Below are positions 4,822 to 7,038 of a DNA stretch of 7,038 nucleotides, one piece after another. The first letter of the stretch is position 1, and each line of letters begins with the position of its first letter. The position numbers and the translations under genes were made by a program. The DNA is taken from assembly GCA_003695745.1 (NCBI GenBank), contig RFHW01000097.1, positions 1 through 7,038 of the forward strand. Direction: 5' to 3'. The notes beneath the pieces are model-generated. The model had not been told where the DNA came from. It was given only the letters and a program-made list of their open reading frames with translations, and did no database searches. This DNA comes from Methanobacteriota archaeon (lineage in GTDB: Archaea > Hydrothermarchaeota > Hydrothermarchaeia > Hydrothermarchaeales > SZUA-236).

Positions 4822-6234
4822 TCAAGCTCCATTGAGCTGCTCCCCCACCTTCTCGTTCACAAAACGCAGGAACTCATCTTCAGCGCCATGTTTCACCTGC
4901 GCCCCTGCGGCGATGTCGTGGCCGCCGCCCTCGCCGCCGGTTTTCTCGGCGGCATAGCGCAGGGCCTCGCCCAGATTGAGCCCCCTGTCCACCAGCTCCT
5001 TTGTGGCCCTGGAGGAGACCTTCACCTCCTCGCCATCAGCGGTGTCTGCAAAGGCAACAACAGGTTTAACAGGGTTTAAAAGCCGGGAGTTCACGATCAT
5101 CGATGCCACCGTGCCTATCACGTTCTCGCTCAGCTCCTTATGGGCGTGGACGGCGTAGACGGACCCGGCGTCCCTGATCCTCTCAAGATTCTCGTTGATC
5201 CACTCATAGCAGGAGGAGATATGCCTCTTGTGCTCCTCCAGAAGGGTGAGCGCCTGCTCATATACCTCGCCGCGGTCTCCAAGGCAGATGCCCACACCAA
5301 CGCCATACCTCTCATACCTCCCGCAGGCGTTCAAGAGGGATGTGTACTCCTTGGCATCCCGGAGGATGGTGCGCTTCTCCTCCGCCAGGACGGTGTACAC
5401 ATCGCCCACTATGCTCTCCGCCGTCTTCACATCCATCTTGTGCTCGATCATCTTGAGGATAAGGGCGGTGGTAAGCCTCTTCTTCTCCTCTTCATCAAGG
5501 TCGGCGAGCTTTGTGAACTCGCCGTTCTTCTTGGCAGGTATCCCCAGATCGCTCAGGAACTGGACACAGGCAGACTCGTTCCCTGAAAGACCGGGTATGA
5601 AGGGCTCTGTCGTGTATTCGATGGCCTTATAAAGCGGGCGGGTCTGGCGCCCGAAGAAGCGCAGGTCCTTTTCAATCTTCAGCAGACCGCCTTCCACAGC
5701 ATCCTCTGCGATCTCCCTGTTCAGGCCTTTGAGCGTTCCCTCCGCGTCCTGGACGTCGCCCAGCGCCCCGATTACGGCAAGGTGCGCCATGTCCCGGTTC
5801 CTACTGTCAAGCTCCCTTGCAAAGAGATAGGAGACGCCTGCGCCGCTTATCTCCCGCGCCCCGTCCACACCCTCAAGATGCGGGTTCACATGGCAGAGGT
5901 TCTCATGCTCCAGCTCCACAGGCTCGTGGTGATCCAGAACAATGACCTGCCTATCCCCAAGGAGAAGCTCTGCAATAACTGGAAGCTGCCCGCTCCCGCT
6001 GTCTGAAAAGACCACCAGATCCTGCTGTCCTGCTGCGATCTCCTCCAGAAACCTGCGGTCAACCCTCTTGACACATCTGAGATGGGGTGTGAAGCCCTCC
6101 CGCAGCATGGCCTTGTAGGTTATGGCGCCGGCTGTGAGGCCATCTGCATCATCATGGCCCACAAGCAGTACGGAGCTTTTCTCGTCAAGCGCCTTTACAC
6201 GTTCCACCGCAACTTTGAGCTGCTCAAGGGTCAT
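4822..6234 (-). CDS. DHH-family exonuclease, archaeal RecJ/GAN-like
   Basis: A 470-residue DHH/DHHA1 phosphoesterase of the archaeal RecJ-like class, whose members degrade single-stranded nucleic acid and include GAN, the GINS-associated nuclease of the replication complex. The metal-binding motifs are intact: motif I 'GHDDADG' (D28, D29, D31), motif II 'FSDSGSG' (D78), motif III 'LDHHEP' (D101-H102-H103), motif IV 'GALGDVQD' (D160). The C-terminal DHHA1 domain ends in 'GGEGGGHDIAAGA' (substrate-binding GGGH, H439). The long middle region (about 190-350) separates these two parts. The start was taken as the ATG at 6232-6234, which overlaps the S15 stop in TGATG, with GGTGA at 6243-6239 four bases ahead; a GTG at 6237 would add one residue. 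The overlap implies translational coupling to S15. Whether it is the replication-associated GAN or a paralogue cannot be told from this sequence. Confidence 0.9.
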   Translation of the reverse strand: MTLEQLKVAVERVKALDEKSSVLLVGHDDADGLTAGAITYKAMLREGFTPHLRCVKRVDRRFLEEIAAGQQDLVVFSDSGSGQLPVIAELLLGDRQVIVLDHHEPVELEHENLCHVNPHLEGVDGAREISGAGVSYLFARELDSRNRDMAHLAVIGALGDVQDAEGTLKGLNREIAEDAVEGGLLKIEKDLRFFGRQTRPLYKAIEYTTEPFIPGLSGNESACVQFLSDLGIPAKKNGEFTKLADLDEEEKKRLTTALILKMIEHKMDVKTAESIVGDVYTVLAEEKRTILRDAKEYTSLLNACGRYERYGVGVGICLGDRGEVYEQALTLLEEHKRHISSCYEWINENLERIRDAGSVYAVHAHKELSENVIGTVASMIVNSRLLNPVKPVVAFADTADGEEVKVSSRATKELVDRGLNLGEALRYAAEKTGGEGGGHDIAAGAQVKHGAEDEFLRFVNEKVGEQLNGA

Positions 6235-6689
6235 CACTTCACCAGAAGCTTGGCAGTGTCAATGCGATAGGTCCAGTCCTCGGGGATCCTCTTCGTCCGT
6301 TTATAGTATTTTATGAGGCGCCTGATCTTTGCCTCTGTGAGCTGAAAACCCCTCTTGGAGCTCTTGTCCTTGGGGTTCTCTTTAAGATGCCTGTCAAGGT
6401 CAACAGCCTTTCTAATGAGGTTCATCAGGTCCTCAGGCAGTTCCTTCCCAAGACCCTTCTCCTCCAGGATCTCTGACACCTTCTTTCCTGTGAGCAGCTT
6501 CACACTCGGAATCCCGTGCTGGTCCCTGAGGATCATGCCGATGGAGCTTGCCGGCTCACCTGCCTTGGCAAGCTTGACCACCAGCTCCTCAACCTCCTCT
6601 TTCTTGTACTCCACCCACTTGGGCGGCTCCTTTCGAAGAGGCCTTGCAGAGCCTGCCTTCCCTTTCTTCCGCGAATACATCCGGGCCAT
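6234..6689 (-). CDS. rps15: 30S ribosomal protein S15 (archaeal S15/S13e type)
   Basis: Small-subunit ribosomal protein that binds 16S rRNA early in assembly. The 151-residue length fits the archaeal and eukaryotic form, which carries an N-terminal extension absent from bacterial S15. Seen in order: '[20 protein letters not shown]', '[16 protein letters not shown]', '[20 protein letters not shown]', '[14 protein letters not shown]', '[13 protein letters not shown]', and the conserved C-terminal '[18 protein letters not shown]'. The start lies four bases after the stop of the pyrophosphatase gene. A GAGG near 6701-6704, within that gene's end, could serve as ribosome site. Its stop overlaps the start of the DHH nuclease. 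This is the middle of a minus-strand operon and shows nothing abnormal. Confidence 0.96.
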   Translation of the reverse strand: MARMYSRKKGKAGSARPLRKEPPKWVEYKKEEVEELVVKLAKAGEPASSIGMILRDQHGIPSVKLLTGKKVSEILEEKGLGKELPEDLMNLIRKAVDLDRHLKENPKDKSSKRGFQLTEAKIRRLIKYYKRTKRIPEDWTYRIDTAKLLVK

Positions 6690-6693
6690 TTTT

Positions 6694-7038
6694 CTATCTT
6701 CCTCTTTTCAGATAGCCTATGAACTTTTCAGCGACCTTTCTCCTATGAGACAATCTGGATTTTAAAGCTTTGTCCTCAGCAAAGGTCTTCCCATATCCCT
6801 CAGGGATGAAGATGGGGTCATATCCAAAACCCCCCTCTCCTCTGGGGGACAGAGAGACATATCCTTCAACTACTCCTTTAAATAGTTTTATGTCGCTGTC
6901 GCCGGCGGCATCAGGCTTATATCCGATGACAGCCTCAAAACGCGCCCTCCGATCCTCCACATCCTCAAGGAGCCGCAGGATCCCCCTGTTGCCTATGGTG
7001 TCAAATACATAGCGGCTGTAGACGCCTGGGAAACCGCC
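6694..7038 (-). CDS. rdgB: XTP/dITP pyrophosphatase (Ham1/RdgB family), 5' end outside window
   Basis: House-cleaning nucleotide pyrophosphatase that hydrolyses non-canonical purine triphosphates such as XTP and (d)ITP to monophosphates, keeping them out of DNA and RNA. The frame stays open to the right edge, giving the last 114 residues. The N-terminal nucleotide-binding part (about the first 70 residues) lies outside. Visible family signatures are '[17 protein letters not shown]', '[14 protein letters not shown]', '[10 protein letters not shown]', '[13 protein letters not shown]', 'KTFAE' and '[14 protein letters not shown]', all at the positions expected for Ham1/RdgB. A GTG at 6958-6960 is internal and not the start, because the conserved region continues upstream of it. 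It lies four bases before the S15 gene in the same operon. Confidence 0.93.
   Translation of the reverse strand, partial: GGFPGVYSRYVFDTIGNRGILRLLEDVEDRRARFEAVIGYKPDAAGDSDIKLFKGVVEGYVSLSPRGEGGFGYDPIFIPEGYGKTFAEDKALKSRLSHRRKVAEKFIGYLKRGR

Noticed and set aside
5140..5632. + strand frames of 148 and 134 codons opposite the DHH nuclease
   Set aside because: Antisense to a region with conserved nuclease sequence; no family resemblance or plausible ribosome site.

Overview
The window reads as a compact piece of an archaeal (euryarchaeal) chromosome. The informational genes are archaeal in type: S15 of about 150 residues, the 86-residue aEF-1B exchange factor with its partner zinc ribbon, a long FKBP isomerase, UPF0179 and a RecJ/GAN-like DHH nuclease. 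Promoter-like TATA elements, leaderless or near-leaderless starts and GGAGG/GGTGA-type ribosome sites agree with this. A kinase resembling the methanofuran enzyme MfnE, if correctly assigned, points to a lineage with the tetrahydromethanopterin/methanofuran C1 pathway (methanogens, anaerobic methane or alkane oxidisers, Archaeoglobi). The genus cannot be told from this window.

Layout. Bases 1-237 (+) are the 3' end of a HEPN-domain gene, lower in G+C than the rest. Bases 269-2463 (-) hold a two-gene unit: a small three-helix membrane protein followed, with a 4-base GTGA overlap, by a three-helix, double-PAS histidine kinase. Bases 2464-2543 are a short divergent promoter region. Bases 2544-4359 (+) form a tight operon: MfnE-like kinase, small zinc ribbon, aEF-1B, long FKBP-type prolyl isomerase. 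From 4356 to the right edge everything is on the minus strand. In transcription order it reads XTP/dITP pyrophosphatase (5' end outside the window), ribosomal protein S15, DHH-family RecJ/GAN-like nuclease, UPF0179. The + operon and the - operon meet tail to tail with overlapping stop codons.

How the parts fit. The + operon joins a cofactor-biosynthesis kinase to translation elongation and protein folding. The right-hand minus operon joins nucleotide-pool cleaning, the ribosome and DNA replication/repair, a known style of archaeal housekeeping cluster. The membrane pair is the most accessory-like complete unit. Its small protein looks like a free-standing copy of the kinase's own membrane sensor region, and no response regulator is encoded in the window.

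I see no tRNA, rRNA, CRISPR array, insertion sequence or clear mobile element. No stretch of 300 bases lacks a gene. The window is mostly ordinary housekeeping. The items most worth a second look are the membrane-protein/kinase pair, the zinc ribbon that has lost one expected cysteine, and the very compact divergent promoter.
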